64,000 nucleotides of DNA from Puniceibacterium sp. IMCC21224 (GTDB taxonomy: Bacteria > Pseudomonadota > Alphaproteobacteria > Rhodobacterales > Rhodobacteraceae). This document shows, in pieces, positions 51,591 to 61,055 of the stretch. The DNA lies in NCBI RefSeq assembly GCF_001038505.1, contig NZ_LDPY01000001.1, positions 1,674,001 through 1,738,000 on the forward strand. Reading direction: 5' to 3'. The translations under genes and the position numbers were made by a program. Position 1 is the first letter of the stretch. Every line of letters begins with the position of its first letter. Under the pieces are notes generated by a model that saw only the letters and a list, made by a program, of their open reading frames with translations, had not been told where the DNA came from and made no database searches.

Positions 51591-52331
51591 TCAGACGGCG
51601 ATTCCGGCGTCGTTCCCGGCTGCTGCACTTAGCTTGGTTGGGTCGGGTACCGTTACATTTCGGGTTCCATTCAGCGTGATCACGCCTTCGCGGCGTAGGG
51701 CAGACATTTGGCGACTGACCGTTTCCAATGTAAGTCCCAGATAATCCGCCATCGCTTCGCGGGTGATCGGCAGATCAAACACCTGCCTCGAGATGCATCC
51801 AGCACCGGCGTCAGCGTTGCTGCGGTTGGCGATGGAGGCCAAGAGCGAGGCGATCTTTTCGCGCGCGGTCTTGCGGCCCAAAACCAGCATCCATTCGCGG
51901 GCGGCGTCCAGTTCGTCCAGGGTCATTTCCAGTAGCCGTTGGGTGATGTGCGGTGTGGTCTCAAGCAGTTTTTCGAATGGGGCCTTGCGGAAACAGCACA
52001 TCATCAGATCAGTGGTCGCAACCACATCATAGGCAGCGTGCGCCCGATTCGGGCGGCCAACAAAATCGCTGGGCAGAAGCAGTCCGACCATCTGGGTGCG
52101 GCCATCTTCAAGCGTCTGCGTCAGGGTCGCAACGCCTGATACGACCGAACCGACAAACTCCATCCGTTCACCGGCATTAATCACCGACTGCCCGGCGTGA
52201 AATTTTTGGTAATACTTGACCGCCTCAAGTTCGCGCAGTTCGTCCGCGTCGCAGCGGGCGCAGACGGCGCGATGGCGAATCGGACAGTCACCACAATGCT
52301 GCGACAGAAGGACAAGCCGGTCTTTTGTCAT
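51591..52331 (-). CDS. fnrL: Crp/Fnr-family oxygen regulator FnrL
   Basis: 246 residues. N-terminal cysteines C13, C16, C24 and C27, and a central C112/C113, provide ligands for an oxygen-sensing iron-sulfur cluster. A cyclic-nucleotide-like beta roll is followed by a long dimerisation helix (about 125-160) and a helix-turn-helix ending ETVSRQMSALRREGVI, whose E-SR pattern recognises TTGAT-N4-ATCAA. In relatives FnrL governs heme synthesis, high-affinity oxidases and anaerobic genes. One perfect match to its site occurs at 21343-21356. It is convergent with the small ORFs. Confidence 0.93.
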   Translation of the reverse strand: MTKDRLVLLSQHCGDCPIRHRAVCARCDADELRELEAVKYYQKFHAGQSVINAGERMEFVGSVVSGVATLTQTLEDGRTQMVGLLLPSDFVGRPNRAHAAYDVVATTDLMMCCFRKAPFEKLLETTPHITQRLLEMTLDELDAAREWMLVLGRKTAREKIASLLASIANRSNADAGAGCISRQVFDLPITREAMADYLGLTLETVSRQMSALRREGVITLNGTRNVTVPDPTKLSAAAGNDAGIAV

Positions 52332-52466
52332 GATTACTCGATTTTCCCCGCACTGATGGTGCCAGCGAACGCGGCTGCGTTAAACACGCACAGGGTACAC
52401 CGATCTGGGTTCCTATGGCCAGATCAGCCGTGACCGGGCCTGCCGCGACACCTGCGCACGGGGCTG

Positions 52467-54059
52467 TTAGCCAGTGGGCGTCAGCGCGGCGTCGAGCAGG
52501 AGCCGGGTATATTCGGTCTGCGGCGCCTCGAATACCTGCGCAGCTGGCCCGTATTCCACCACATCCCCTTGCTTCATCACGATGACCTGATGCGACATGG
52601 CGCGGATCACCTTGAGATCGTGGCTGATGAAAAGATAGGCAAGTTCATATTTGCGTTGCAATGCCCGCAACAGATCGACGATCTGCACCTGGACCGTCAT
52701 GTCCAGCGCGCTGGTCGGTTCATCAAGCACCACCAGTTTCGGACGCAGCACCATGGCACGGGCGATGGCGATGCGTTGGCGCTGCCCCCCCGAGAATTCG
52801 TGCGGATAGCGGTGCATGGTCATTGGATCGAGCCCGACCTCATCCATCACTTCGGCCACGAGATCGCGGTGCGGACGACCGTCCGATGCACCATGCACGC
52901 CCAGCCCCTCGGCGATGATCTGTTCGCAGGTCATCCGCGGCGACAGCGATCCGAACGGATCCTGGAACACGATCTGCATTTCGGATCGCAGGCGGCGCAA
53001 TTCTTTGGTGGACCAGCCGCGCACGTTCTGGCCGCGATAGGTGATGCCACCCTCGGACCCGATCAACCGCATAATGGCCAGCGCGAGCGTCGTCTTACCT
53101 GATCCAGATTCGCCAACGATACCAATCGTTTCCCCGGCGCGAACCCGCAGAGAGGCATCGTTGACCGCCTTGACGTAGCCCACTGTCCGACGCAGCAGCC
53201 CCTGCTGAATCGGGAACCAGACCTTGAGGTTGTCGGTGCGGGCGATCTCCTCGGCGTCGTCGGGCACCGGATCTGGCACGCCTGTCGATTCGGCAGACAG
53301 CAGAATTTGCGTGTAGGGATGCTGTGGATTGGCAAAGATTTCGGTGGTTGGTCCGGTCTCGACGATTTCGCCGTGCTGCATGACGCAGACACGGTCAGCG
53401 ATTTTACGGACGATGCCCAGATCATGGGTGATGAACAGCAGGCTCATATTGTGGCTGCGTTTGAGCCCGGCCAGCAGTTCGAGGATCTGCGCCTGAATGG
53501 TGACATCCAGCGCCGTCGTTGGTTCATCCGCGATCAGTAGCTCGGGTCCGTTGGCCAATGCCATGGCAATCATGACCCGCTGACGCTGCCCACCCGACAA
53601 TTGATGCGGATAGGCCCCCAGCCGGGATTCAGGGTCACGGATGCCGACTTGCGTCAGCAGCTCGATGATGCGGGTGCGGGCGGCGTCCCCCACAAGGCCT
53701 TGATGCAGGGCAAGGCTCTCGGTGATCTGCTTTTCCAGCGTGTGCAACGGATTGAGCGACGTCATCGGTTCCTGGAAGATGAACGAGATATCATTGCCGC
53801 GCACCTTGCGCAGCAGTGCATCGGACGCGCCGATCATTTCCTGCCCGTCATAGGTGACCGAGCCAGAGACCAGCGCCGAATCGCCCAGAAGCGACACCGT
53901 GGACAGCGCCGTGACCGATTTACCGGACCCGGATTCACCGACCAGCGCCACGGTTTCCCCCTTGTGTACGGTAAAGGACACGCCGCGGACGGCGTGGGTC
54001 AGCGCGCCGTCCTGGCGGAAGCTGACAGAGAGGTTCGTAACCTCCAGCGTTGCACTCAT
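52467..54059 (-). CDS. yejF: YejF-type ABC transporter ATPase with two nucleotide-binding domains
   Basis: 530 residues with two complete ATPase halves: GESGSGKSV, LSGGQRQRVMIAMAL and LLIADEPTTALD in the first, GESGSGKTT, FSGGQRQRIAIARAM and LVVLDEPTSALD in the second. QEPMTSLNP and QDPFGSLSPR are typical of peptide importers. It energises the YejABEF oligopeptide (microcin C) importer. ATG 54059 overlaps the YejE stop (ATGA). It is the last gene of the operon and no T-rich hairpin is evident after it. Confidence 0.94.
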   Translation of the reverse strand: MSATLEVTNLSVSFRQDGALTHAVRGVSFTVHKGETVALVGESGSGKSVTALSTVSLLGDSALVSGSVTYDGQEMIGASDALLRKVRGNDISFIFQEPMTSLNPLHTLEKQITESLALHQGLVGDAARTRIIELLTQVGIRDPESRLGAYPHQLSGGQRQRVMIAMALANGPELLIADEPTTALDVTIQAQILELLAGLKRSHNMSLLFITHDLGIVRKIADRVCVMQHGEIVETGPTTEIFANPQHPYTQILLSAESTGVPDPVPDDAEEIARTDNLKVWFPIQQGLLRRTVGYVKAVNDASLRVRAGETIGIVGESGSGKTTLALAIMRLIGSEGGITYRGQNVRGWSTKELRRLRSEMQIVFQDPFGSLSPRMTCEQIIAEGLGVHGASDGRPHRDLVAEVMDEVGLDPMTMHRYPHEFSGGQRQRIAIARAMVLRPKLVVLDEPTSALDMTVQVQIVDLLRALQRKYELAYLFISHDLKVIRAMSHQVIVMKQGDVVEYGPAAQVFEAPQTEYTRLLLDAALTPTG

Positions 54060-55222
54060 TGAAATGTCTTTCTGGGATCGAACGCGTCGCGGACCCCTTC
54101 AAAGATGAACACCAGCAGCGACAGCATCACCGCAAACACTGTGAAGGCGGTGAACGCCAGCCAGGGCGCCTGAAGGTTCTGTTTCGCCTGCAATGTCAGC
54201 TCTCCCAGACTGGGTGCCGAGGACGGCAGGCCAAAGCCGAGGAAATCCAGCCCCGCGAGGGTCGAGATTGTGCCGGTAACGATGAAGGGCAGCATCGTCA
54301 CCGTAGCCACCATCGCGTTGGGCAGCATGTGGCGGAACATGATGCGGGCGTTTGACACCCCCAGCGCTTTGGCCGCGCGGACATATTCCAGATTGCGGGC
54401 GCGCAGGAATTCTGCCCGTACCACCCCGACCAGCGCCATCCAGCCAAACAGCACGGTCAGGAACACCAGCAGCCAGAACCCCCGCCCCAAAATCGCAAAC
54501 AGGATGATGATGACATAAAGCGACGGGGTCGAGGACCAGATTTCGATCACACGTTGAAAGATCAGATCGACCCAACCGCCGAAATAGCCCTGAACCGCGC
54601 CAGCAAAGATGCCGATCGCTGAGGCGCAGACCGTCACGATCAGGGTGAACAGGATCGACAAGCGAAATCCATAAATCACCCGTGCCACCACATCGCGTTT
54701 GGTATCATCGGTGCCCAGCCAGTTCTGGCTGTTGGGGGGCAGGGGGGCGGCACCGGGACGGTCCACGGGTGTCTTGTAAGAATAGGGAATCACCGGCCAG
54801 ATCATCCAGCCCTTTTGGAAGTCATCCCCCAGAACCTGACCGGCGTCGACCTGCGCAATCAACCCGTCGGGATCGTCAAAGCAATCCTCAAGCCCGCCGG
54901 TGCGGATCAGGCATTTCACCTCGGGGTCGCGATAGGCGGCTTCGGTCCTGAAATCGCCACCAAAGGCCGTTTCAGGGTAAAAGCTGAAGATTGGGGCGTA
55001 GTAATCACCGCGATAGTTCACGAGGATCGGTTTGTCGTTGGCGATGAACTCGGCGAACAGCGACAGGCCAAACACCAGTGCAAAGATCCACAGCGACCAC
55101 AGCGCCCGACGGTTGCGTTTGAAATTGTTCCAGCGACGGCGGTTCAGCGGCGACAGGGTAAAGCGGCCCGTCGGTGCGGGCGGGATCTGCAACGGTGTTT
55201 TGGAAAGGTCTGGATGTGCCAC
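54056..55222 (-). CDS. yejE: YejE-type ABC transporter permease
   Basis: 388 residues from GTG 55222, four bases after the YejB stop and preceded by GGGAGGG. The N-terminal part has LSPLNRRRWNNFKRNRRALWSLWIF and a membrane helix, then the periplasmic insert with two cysteines typical of YejE (EVKCLIRTGGLEDCFDDPDG). NWLGTDDTKRDVVARVIYGF and the EAA loop (ARAAKALGVSN region) precede the last helices. The longer ATG frame overlaps yejB and is less likely. Confidence 0.93.
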   Translation of the reverse strand: MAHPDLSKTPLQIPPAPTGRFTLSPLNRRRWNNFKRNRRALWSLWIFALVFGLSLFAEFIANDKPILVNYRGDYYAPIFSFYPETAFGGDFRTEAAYRDPEVKCLIRTGGLEDCFDDPDGLIAQVDAGQVLGDDFQKGWMIWPVIPYSYKTPVDRPGAAPLPPNSQNWLGTDDTKRDVVARVIYGFRLSILFTLIVTVCASAIGIFAGAVQGYFGGWVDLIFQRVIEIWSSTPSLYVIIILFAILGRGFWLLVFLTVLFGWMALVGVVRAEFLRARNLEYVRAAKALGVSNARIMFRHMLPNAMVATVTMLPFIVTGTISTLAGLDFLGFGLPSSAPSLGELTLQAKQNLQAPWLAFTAFTVFAVMLSLLVFIFEGVRDAFDPRKTFQ

Positions 55223-55226
55223 TCTG

Positions 55227-56303
55227 TCAGCCCTCCCGCTTTTCAAAGTCGATGCGTGGGTCAACCAGCACATACATCAGGTCCGACAGGATACCGACCA
55301 CCAGCCCGATGATGCCAAAAATGAACAGCGTGCCAAAGATCACCGGATAGTCGCGCGCCACCGCCGCCTCAAACCCGAGCCGTCCAAGCCCGTCGAGGGA
55401 AAAGATCGTCTCGATGATCAGCGAGCCGCTGAAGAACACGCCGATGAATACCGCCGGAAAGCCGGCGATCACGATCAGCATCGCATTGCGAAAGATGTGC
55501 CCATACAGGACGCGGGATTCCGTCAGCCCTTTGGCCCGCGCGGTCATCACATAATGCTTCTTGATCTCATCCAGAAAGCTGTTCTTGGTCAGCAGCGTCA
55601 GTGTTGCAAAGGCCGCGATAGTCGACGCCAGAACTGGCAACGCGATATGCCAGAAATAATCCACGATTTTGCCACCCCAACTGAGGCTGTCCCAGTTGTC
55701 CGAGGTGAGGCCGCGCAGTGGAAAAATCTGCCAGTAGGATCCGCCTGCAAACAGCACCAGCAGCAGGATTGCGAACAGAAAGCCGGGGATCGCATAGGCC
55801 ACGATGATCGCGCCGCTGGTCCAGGTGTCAAACGCCGAACCATCTGTGACAGCCTTGCGAATGCCCAGCGGGATCGACACCAGATAGGCGATGACCGTCG
55901 ACCACAGCCCGAGCGAGATCGACACCGGCATCTTTTCCATCACCAGATCAAAGACCGAGATCGAGCGGAAGTAGCTGTCACCAAAATCCAGCCGCATGTA
56001 ATTCCACATCATGCTGAGGAACCGTTCCAGCGGCGGCTTGTCAAAGCCGAATTCGCGCTCGAGCTCCGCGATGAAATCCGGCGGCAACCCGCGCGACCCG
56101 GCATAACCTTCGGATCCGGCGGATGCGATATCCGAGTTGCCGCCGGCAAAGCCTGCGAACACGTCGCCCTCGCCCTCGATCTGGGCAAGGATCTGTTCGA
56201 TAGGACCGCCGGGCACAAACTGCACGAGCGCAAAGTTGATGATCATGATGCCCAGCAGCGTCGGGATGATCAGCAGCAATCGCCGAAGGATATATGCGCC
56301 CAT
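55227..56303 (-). CDS. yejB: YejB-type ABC transporter permease
   Basis: 358 residues, six membrane helices in the DppB-like fold. The first helix is [20 protein letters not shown]; a glycine-rich stretch [19 protein letters not shown] follows, as in other YejB proteins; the EAA loop is [20 protein letters not shown]. The C-terminus crosses the membrane near [20 protein letters not shown]. It follows the binding-protein gene by 40 bp and is coupled to yejE. Confidence 0.94.
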   Translation of the reverse strand: MGAYILRRLLLIIPTLLGIMIINFALVQFVPGGPIEQILAQIEGEGDVFAGFAGGNSDIASAGSEGYAGSRGLPPDFIAELEREFGFDKPPLERFLSMMWNYMRLDFGDSYFRSISVFDLVMEKMPVSISLGLWSTVIAYLVSIPLGIRKAVTDGSAFDTWTSGAIIVAYAIPGFLFAILLLVLFAGGSYWQIFPLRGLTSDNWDSLSWGGKIVDYFWHIALPVLASTIAAFATLTLLTKNSFLDEIKKHYVMTARAKGLTESRVLYGHIFRNAMLIVIAGFPAVFIGVFFSGSLIIETIFSLDGLGRLGFEAAVARDYPVIFGTLFIFGIIGLVVGILSDLMYVLVDPRIDFEKREG

Positions 56304-56343
56304 AGTCTTGTTGCCCTTTCCGGGTCTGTCGTTGTGCTCAGGC

Positions 56344-58257
56344 TCAGAACGCGCCAGCGGCCTTTAGGGCTGCGGCTTTTTCAGCGTTGTACCACCAGAT
56401 CGACATTTCGCCCATGGCATAAGGCGGCGGGGTGTCAGTATAGGGGCGGTCGTACATGTCGAAATAGGCGATGGTATGCTCGCCCTTGTACCATTGCGGC
56501 ACCCAGATGTGCATCGCCCGCAGCACCCGGTCCAGCGCCTTCACAGCCGTGGTCAGATCTTCGCGGGTCGTGGCGTTGGCGATCAGGTCCACCAGTTTAT
56601 CCACCGCCGGATTGGCGAGACCGGCAATATTGGCCGTGCCTTCGACATTCGCGGTTTCCGAACCAAAGATGGTCCGTAATTCGTCTCCGGGGGTTGATGA
56701 CATGGCAAATCGCTGGGTCACGATGTCATAGTCATAGGTTTTTTCGCGTTCCTGCGCTTCGGCGGCATCGACGCGAGTGGCGTCGGCATCAATCCCAAGA
56801 CGTGCGAGATTTTCGATCATCGGGTTGATAATCCGATCAAAGCTGGGGCTGTCGTTCAGCACCGTCACGGTCAGTTTCTGGCCGTCCTTGTAGCGGATTC
56901 CGTCGTCGCCCACGATCCAGCCCGCGTCTTCCAGCAGCTTGCCCGCAGTACGCAGCGACCGGCGGTCGGCAAGGTCATTCGGACTCGACGTTGGCGGGAC
57001 ATAGGCTTCTTCGGTAAAGACCGTATCGGGGATGTCCGCGCGCAGGGGTTCAAGCAGGGCGAGCTCGGCCTCGGACGGCATACCACTGGCCTGAAGAGTG
57101 TCCGAGTTTTCCCAAAAGCTGTCAGTGCGTTCGTAGGAGCCGTAGAACAACGATTCATTGGACCATTCAAAGTTGAACGCCAGCCCGATCGCTTCGCGCA
57201 CGCGCGGATCCTGAAATTTTTCGCGCCGCAGGTTGAACCAGAAACCCTGCGTGCCGGCCGGGCGGCCATCATCAAGGACCTCTTGTTTGACCCAACCCTT
57301 TTCCAGCGCGGGGAAATCATACCCCGTTGCCCATATCTTGGACTGGTATTCCTCGCGAAAGCTGTATGCGCCACCTTTGAACGCCTCAAACGCGGTGGTG
57401 TAATCACCGAAATATTCGACCTTGATCACGTCGAAATTGTTCTGACCGACATTGACCGGCAGATCCTTGGCCCAGTAATCGTCGCGTCGTTTGTAGGCGA
57501 CGGACCGGCCCGGATCGACCGACAGCAGTTCATATTCGCCTGATCCCATCGGCGGCTCAAGGCTCGATTCGCTGAAATCGACGGTCTCGTAATAGGCCTT
57601 GGAAAAGATCGGCAGCCCGCCGGCGGTCATCAGCAATTCGCGCAGCGGGCCGTCGGGGTTAAACGTGAACTTGACTGTGTGATCATCCAGTGCCTCGACA
57701 TTCTGGAAATCTTTGAAACTGACGCGGAACGACGGGCGTCCCTTTTCGATCAGCACATTAAACGAAAACACCACATCTTCGGCGGTGACTGGTGTGCCAT
57801 CGCGGAACATCGCTTCGGGGCGCATATGAAAGATCACCCATTCGCGGTTCTCGGGGTATTCCAGACTTTCGGCGACCAGTCCGTACATTGACGCGGGTTC
57901 GTCCAGATTGCCGGTCAGCAGAGAATCGTAAAATACCGACGACATCGACGCGGCGTTGCCCTTGAGAATATAGGGCGTCAGGCTGTCAAAGGTGCCAAAA
58001 GCCCAGGTCGAAAAGGTGCCGCCCTTGGGCGCGTCGGGATTGACGTAATCGAAATGCTTGAAATCCGGCCCGTATTTTAAATCCCCAAAGGTTGATATGC
58101 CGTGCGCCGTGATGATTTTGTCAGCGGTCCCGGATTGCGCCATGGCCTGTGTGGCCATCACAGCCAATCCAAGCGCCATGAGCGCGCCCAGGATCATCGG
58201 GCGAATCGCCGGGACAGGAGCGGCTTGGGTGCGTTCGCGGGCGGGGCGTTTCGTCAT
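56344..58257 (-). CDS. yejA: YejA-type periplasmic oligopeptide-binding protein
   Basis: 637 residues with a long signal peptide (cleavage after ATQAMAQ, about residue 41). SBP_bac_5 family: [23 protein letters not shown] shows the YejA N-terminus, [28 protein letters not shown] the conserved block, and [22 protein letters not shown] the C-terminal end. Microcin C and other oligopeptides are known ligands in enteric bacteria. It is the first gene of yejABEF, preceded by 179 bp that include the cytochrome c terminator. Confidence 0.93.
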   Translation of the reverse strand: MTKRPARERTQAAPVPAIRPMILGALMALGLAVMATQAMAQSGTADKIITAHGISTFGDLKYGPDFKHFDYVNPDAPKGGTFSTWAFGTFDSLTPYILKGNAASMSSVFYDSLLTGNLDEPASMYGLVAESLEYPENREWVIFHMRPEAMFRDGTPVTAEDVVFSFNVLIEKGRPSFRVSFKDFQNVEALDDHTVKFTFNPDGPLRELLMTAGGLPIFSKAYYETVDFSESSLEPPMGSGEYELLSVDPGRSVAYKRRDDYWAKDLPVNVGQNNFDVIKVEYFGDYTTAFEAFKGGAYSFREEYQSKIWATGYDFPALEKGWVKQEVLDDGRPAGTQGFWFNLRREKFQDPRVREAIGLAFNFEWSNESLFYGSYERTDSFWENSDTLQASGMPSEAELALLEPLRADIPDTVFTEEAYVPPTSSPNDLADRRSLRTAGKLLEDAGWIVGDDGIRYKDGQKLTVTVLNDSPSFDRIINPMIENLARLGIDADATRVDAAEAQEREKTYDYDIVTQRFAMSSTPGDELRTIFGSETANVEGTANIAGLANPAVDKLVDLIANATTREDLTTAVKALDRVLRAMHIWVPQWYKGEHTIAYFDMYDRPYTDTPPPYAMGEMSIWWYNAEKAAALKAAGAF

Positions 58258-58378
58258 GGTTCCTCCGGTTCGGCATCTTGGTGATGCATATATCTAAGCT
58301 AAAACCCGCAACTGCCCACATACAAGTTACGTTTCCGTAATCTTTGGCCAATCCGGCCATGGCGAGGGGGCAGGCATG

Positions 58379-58408
58379 AAAAAGGCCGCTGCATCGGGCA
58401 GCGGCCTT
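58379..58408 (-). terminator. Intrinsic terminator of the cytochrome c gene
   Basis: AAGGCCGCTGC pairs perfectly with GCAGCGGCCTT (11 bp) around ATCGG; on the minus strand TTTTT closes it, 28 bp past the cytochrome c stop. Confidence 0.88.
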
Positions 58409-58436
58409 GTCATTTTGCGGCGTTCCAGCGGATCGA

Positions 58437-58952
58437 TCAGTCGTCCGTCGAGTCGAGATAAGCAATCAGGTTGGCGCGATCCTCGGCTTTGGGCAGACCG
58501 TTAAAGCTCATTGCGGTACCGGGCGCGAAACCGCGCGGGCTTTCCAGAAAGTGGCTGAGGTTCTCAGGCGTCCAGGTGTCCACAACCTTTTCCAGCGCGC
58601 CGGAATAGGTGTACCCGGCGGCAGTATCGACCGCGCGACCGACAACCCCGTAAAGGTAGGGGCCGGTGGCGTTGGCGCCATCTTCCAGCTTGTGGCAGGC
58701 GCGGCACTTGCCGAACACCTTTTCACCCTTGGCGACGTCAGCTGATGCAAGCAGCGTGTCAAAATCCACCTCGGGGGCATCACCAGAGGCGGCGTCGTCC
58801 GATCCGGTGTCGATCACATAGGCCTGGGTGTGGTCGCCATGGCCGCCGCCGACGTGATAGATCGTCTCAGCGCCCCATTTGCCCAGCAAAAAGATCAACA
58901 GCGCGCCGCAAAAGCCGCCGAGAACCTTGGTCATTGTCATCGTGTCAAGCAT
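58437..58952 (-). CDS. Membrane-anchored c-type cytochrome (CycM/c552-like)
   Basis: 171 residues with an uncleaved N-terminal anchor (about 9-25), a charged, acidic linker (50-65) and a class I cytochrome c domain: heme site C83-R-A-C86-H87, axial Met148 in PGTAMSFNG. GPYLYGVVGRAV and DRANLIAYL fit the mitochondrial-type group. It would carry electrons from the bc1 complex to an oxidase at the outer face of the inner membrane. A strong terminator follows. Two further ATGs lie at codons 5 and 7. Confidence 0.92.
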   Translation of the reverse strand: MLDTMTMTKVLGGFCGALLIFLLGKWGAETIYHVGGGHGDHTQAYVIDTGSDDAASGDAPEVDFDTLLASADVAKGEKVFGKCRACHKLEDGANATGPYLYGVVGRAVDTAAGYTYSGALEKVVDTWTPENLSHFLESPRGFAPGTAMSFNGLPKAEDRANLIAYLDSTDD

Positions 58953-59082
58953 TGTCCGGGTGTCCGTCTATTGTCTGTCGCGGCGGTATCTATTGCTTCC
59001 CCTCACGCAAGGCAAGGTGTAGAAGCCGCGACCAAACGCCACCAAACCGTTATGACAGGCGGTCAGCACACAGGCAATCCCG

Positions 59083-59916
59083 ATGACCCAGACGATCGCA
59101 TTCCAGGGCGAATTAGGCGCCTATTCACACCAGGCCTGCCGCGAAGCGCGTCCTGAGATGGAGGCGATGCCCTGCCGCACCTTTGAAGACGCGATCGAGG
59201 CCTGCCGGTCAGGGGGTGCCGCGTTAGCCATGTTGCCGGTGGAAAACTCGACCTACGGACGGGTGGCCGACATGCATTCGCTGTTACCGCAATCGGGTCT
59301 CAACATTGTCGATGAGGCGTTTGTGCGGGTGCACATAAACCTGCTAGGCCTACCCGGCACGCAGATTTCCGACATTTCTCAGGCCAAGAGCCATACTGTT
59401 CTACTGGGTCAGTGCCGCCAGTTTCTGACCGAACACGGCATCGCCCGACTGACCGGCGCGGACACGGCAGGATCGGCGCGCGAAGTGGCAGAGCTGGGCG
59501 ATCCAGCGACGGCGGCGCTGGCGTCCGAGCTTGCGGGTGAAATCTACGGCCTCGACGTTCTGGCCCGCCATATCGAGGATCAGGGCAACAATACCACCCG
59601 ATTCCTGATCATGTCGCGCGAAGCGGATATGACGCGGCGCGGTGATCACGGCATGATCACCACCTTCATCTTTCAGGTCCGCAACATACCGGCGGCGCTC
59701 TACAAGGCGATGGGCGGTTTTGCCACCAATGGCGTCAACATGACCAAGCTGGAATCGTATATGGTCGGCGGGTCGTTCACTGCGACGCAATTTTATGCAG
59801 ATATCGAAGGCCATCCAGACGATCCGGCGGTGAAGCGCGCGCTTGAGGAACTGGATTACTTCACCGATATGCTCGAAATCCTAGGCACTTATCCCCGCGA
59901 CCCGCGCCGCGACTAG
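59083..59916 (+). CDS. pheA: Prephenate dehydratase
   Basis: Converts prephenate to phenylpyruvate in phenylalanine synthesis; monofunctional, 277 residues. IAFQGELGAYSHQACREA opens the catalytic domain, MLPVENSTYGRV and GNNTTRFLI (Thr-Arg-Phe, active site) follow. The ACT domain has PAALYKAMGGFATNGVNMTKLES, but the usual ESRP regulatory motif is ESYM (224-227), so feedback inhibition by phenylalanine may be altered; I recall the same variant in other alphaproteobacteria. The start has no strong ribosome site. Convergent with ogt (3 bp between stops). Confidence 0.94.
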   Translation: MTQTIAFQGELGAYSHQACREARPEMEAMPCRTFEDAIEACRSGGAALAMLPVENSTYGRVADMHSLLPQSGLNIVDEAFVRVHINLLGLPGTQISDISQAKSHTVLLGQCRQFLTEHGIARLTGADTAGSAREVAELGDPATAALASELAGEIYGLDVLARHIEDQGNNTTRFLIMSREADMTRRGDHGMITTFIFQVRNIPAALYKAMGGFATNGVNMTKLESYMVGGSFTATQFYADIEGHPDDPAVKRALEELDYFTDMLEILGTYPRDPRRD

Positions 59917-59919
59917 CCG

Positions 59920-60390
59920 TTAGATCAGCAATCCAGCGGCACCTTCGTGACGCAGCAGCCAGACTTTAGTTTCGACGCCGCCATCCCCCGAAAACCCGCC
60001 GAGTCCGCTGGCACCCAGCACCCGGTGGCAGGGGATGATCAGCGGTACCGGATTGCCGCCGCAGGCTTGTCCTACGGCTTGCGCGGGCAGCGACAGGGCA
60101 CGGGCGATATCGCCATAGGTCAGCGTCTCGCCCAATGGGATCGCTGACATGGCGCTGCAGACACGGGTTTGCGTGTCTGATGCTGCCACGCGCAGGGGCA
60201 GATCGAATCGCGTCAGATCCTTGCGAAAGTAGGCAGCGATCTGTTGCGCCGCGTCGCGTAACAGCGGGGTGTCGTCCTGTGCGTCTGGCGTCGCGCGTGC
60301 GCCCCAGCACAGGGCGGTGATTGCGCCCTCCGTCTCGGTGACGGTGAGCGGTCCAAGCGGGGAGAGCAGGGTCAGTGTTGCGACGGTCAT
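59920..60390 (-). CDS. ogt: Methylated-DNA-protein cysteine methyltransferase
   Basis: Suicide DNA repair enzyme removing methyl groups from O6-methylguanine; 156 residues. The acceptor is C121 in IIPCHRVLGASG; the helix-turn-helix residues QACGGNPVP precede it, and GGFSGDGGVETKVWLLRHEGA closes the fold. The ATG at 60390 gives a typical N-terminus; the long open frame upstream is not coding. No Ada-type regulatory domain is present. Confidence 0.92.
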   Translation of the reverse strand: MTVATLTLLSPLGPLTVTETEGAITALCWGARATPDAQDDTPLLRDAAQQIAAYFRKDLTRFDLPLRVAASDTQTRVCSAMSAIPLGETLTYGDIARALSLPAQAVGQACGGNPVPLIIPCHRVLGASGLGGFSGDGGVETKVWLLRHEGAAGLLI

Positions 60391-60481
60391 CTCATCTCCG
60401 GCTATGGGGAACGTCGCGGGTGTGTGCCGCGCGTCGTCCGTAGGTTGATCCAGTCCGAGGGCGGGCACAAGCGTCGCCTGA

Positions 60482-60979
60482 TCACGGGCCGAAATGGCGC
60501 CGCTCGACCCGCAGTGTTCCGACAGATGAAACGGTGACAATCCATAGATCGCCATACTCCAGCGGGGCCGCGCCGGGCGCGCCAAGCGCCTTCCAGATCG
60601 CGGCGAGATTGCCTTTGTTCCCGATCCAGATGGCTGATTGACCAGCGATGCGCTGCGGCAGGAGCCGGGCGGCCTGGCCATCAGAGATACGCGAGACGGA
60701 TATGCCACGCGCTGCGGCCAGCGGCGCGGCTGTGTCAAGATTGCGTTTGATGCCGGGGCTGTAAATCGCATCCAGCGGAACGCCCTCCAGCGCCACCACA
60801 AGTGCGTCTGCGCGGGCGCGCCCGGTGGCGTTCAGCATCTCGTCCGATCCACTTCGGTCGCCGTGGCGCACCATGATCAGCCGTGTATCAGCACCAAGGT
60901 TGGTCTGACTGTGCGCGCTGCCGCTGACCGCGCACAGCAACAGGCCCAGTCCGACCACGATCTGGCGTCTTGCGATCAT
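60482..60979 (-). CDS. Secreted histidine phosphatase-family protein
   Basis: 165 residues with a signal peptide (IVVGLGLLLCAVSGSAHSQ), then a short phosphoglycerate-mutase-like fold: IMVRHGDRSGSDEMLNATG contains the catalytic RHG, and the second histidine region is not obvious, so activity is uncertain. LDAIYSPGIKRNLDTAAPLA matches the family TxxxR-like block. The start at 60979 (MIARRQ) has GGAAGGGG upstream. Substrate unknown; periplasmic members often act on phosphorylated sugars or lipids. Confidence 0.78.
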   Translation of the reverse strand: MIARRQIVVGLGLLLCAVSGSAHSQTNLGADTRLIMVRHGDRSGSDEMLNATGRARADALVVALEGVPLDAIYSPGIKRNLDTAAPLAAARGISVSRISDGQAARLLPQRIAGQSAIWIGNKGNLAAIWKALGAPGAAPLEYGDLWIVTVSSVGTLRVERRHFGP

Positions 60980-61055
60980 GCCACCCCTTCCGAATTTGCT
61001 GTATTTTAACAATACCAAATCCGAAGGGAGCAGCAAAGTTCTAATCCGTTGGGGG

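Noticed and set aside
55032..56828. A 598-codon plus-strand open frame over the yejE-yejB-yejA genes
   Set aside because: Antisense shadow produced by high GC third positions; its translation is rich in R, H, Q and D with no domain, and the opposite strand encodes clear transporter proteins.
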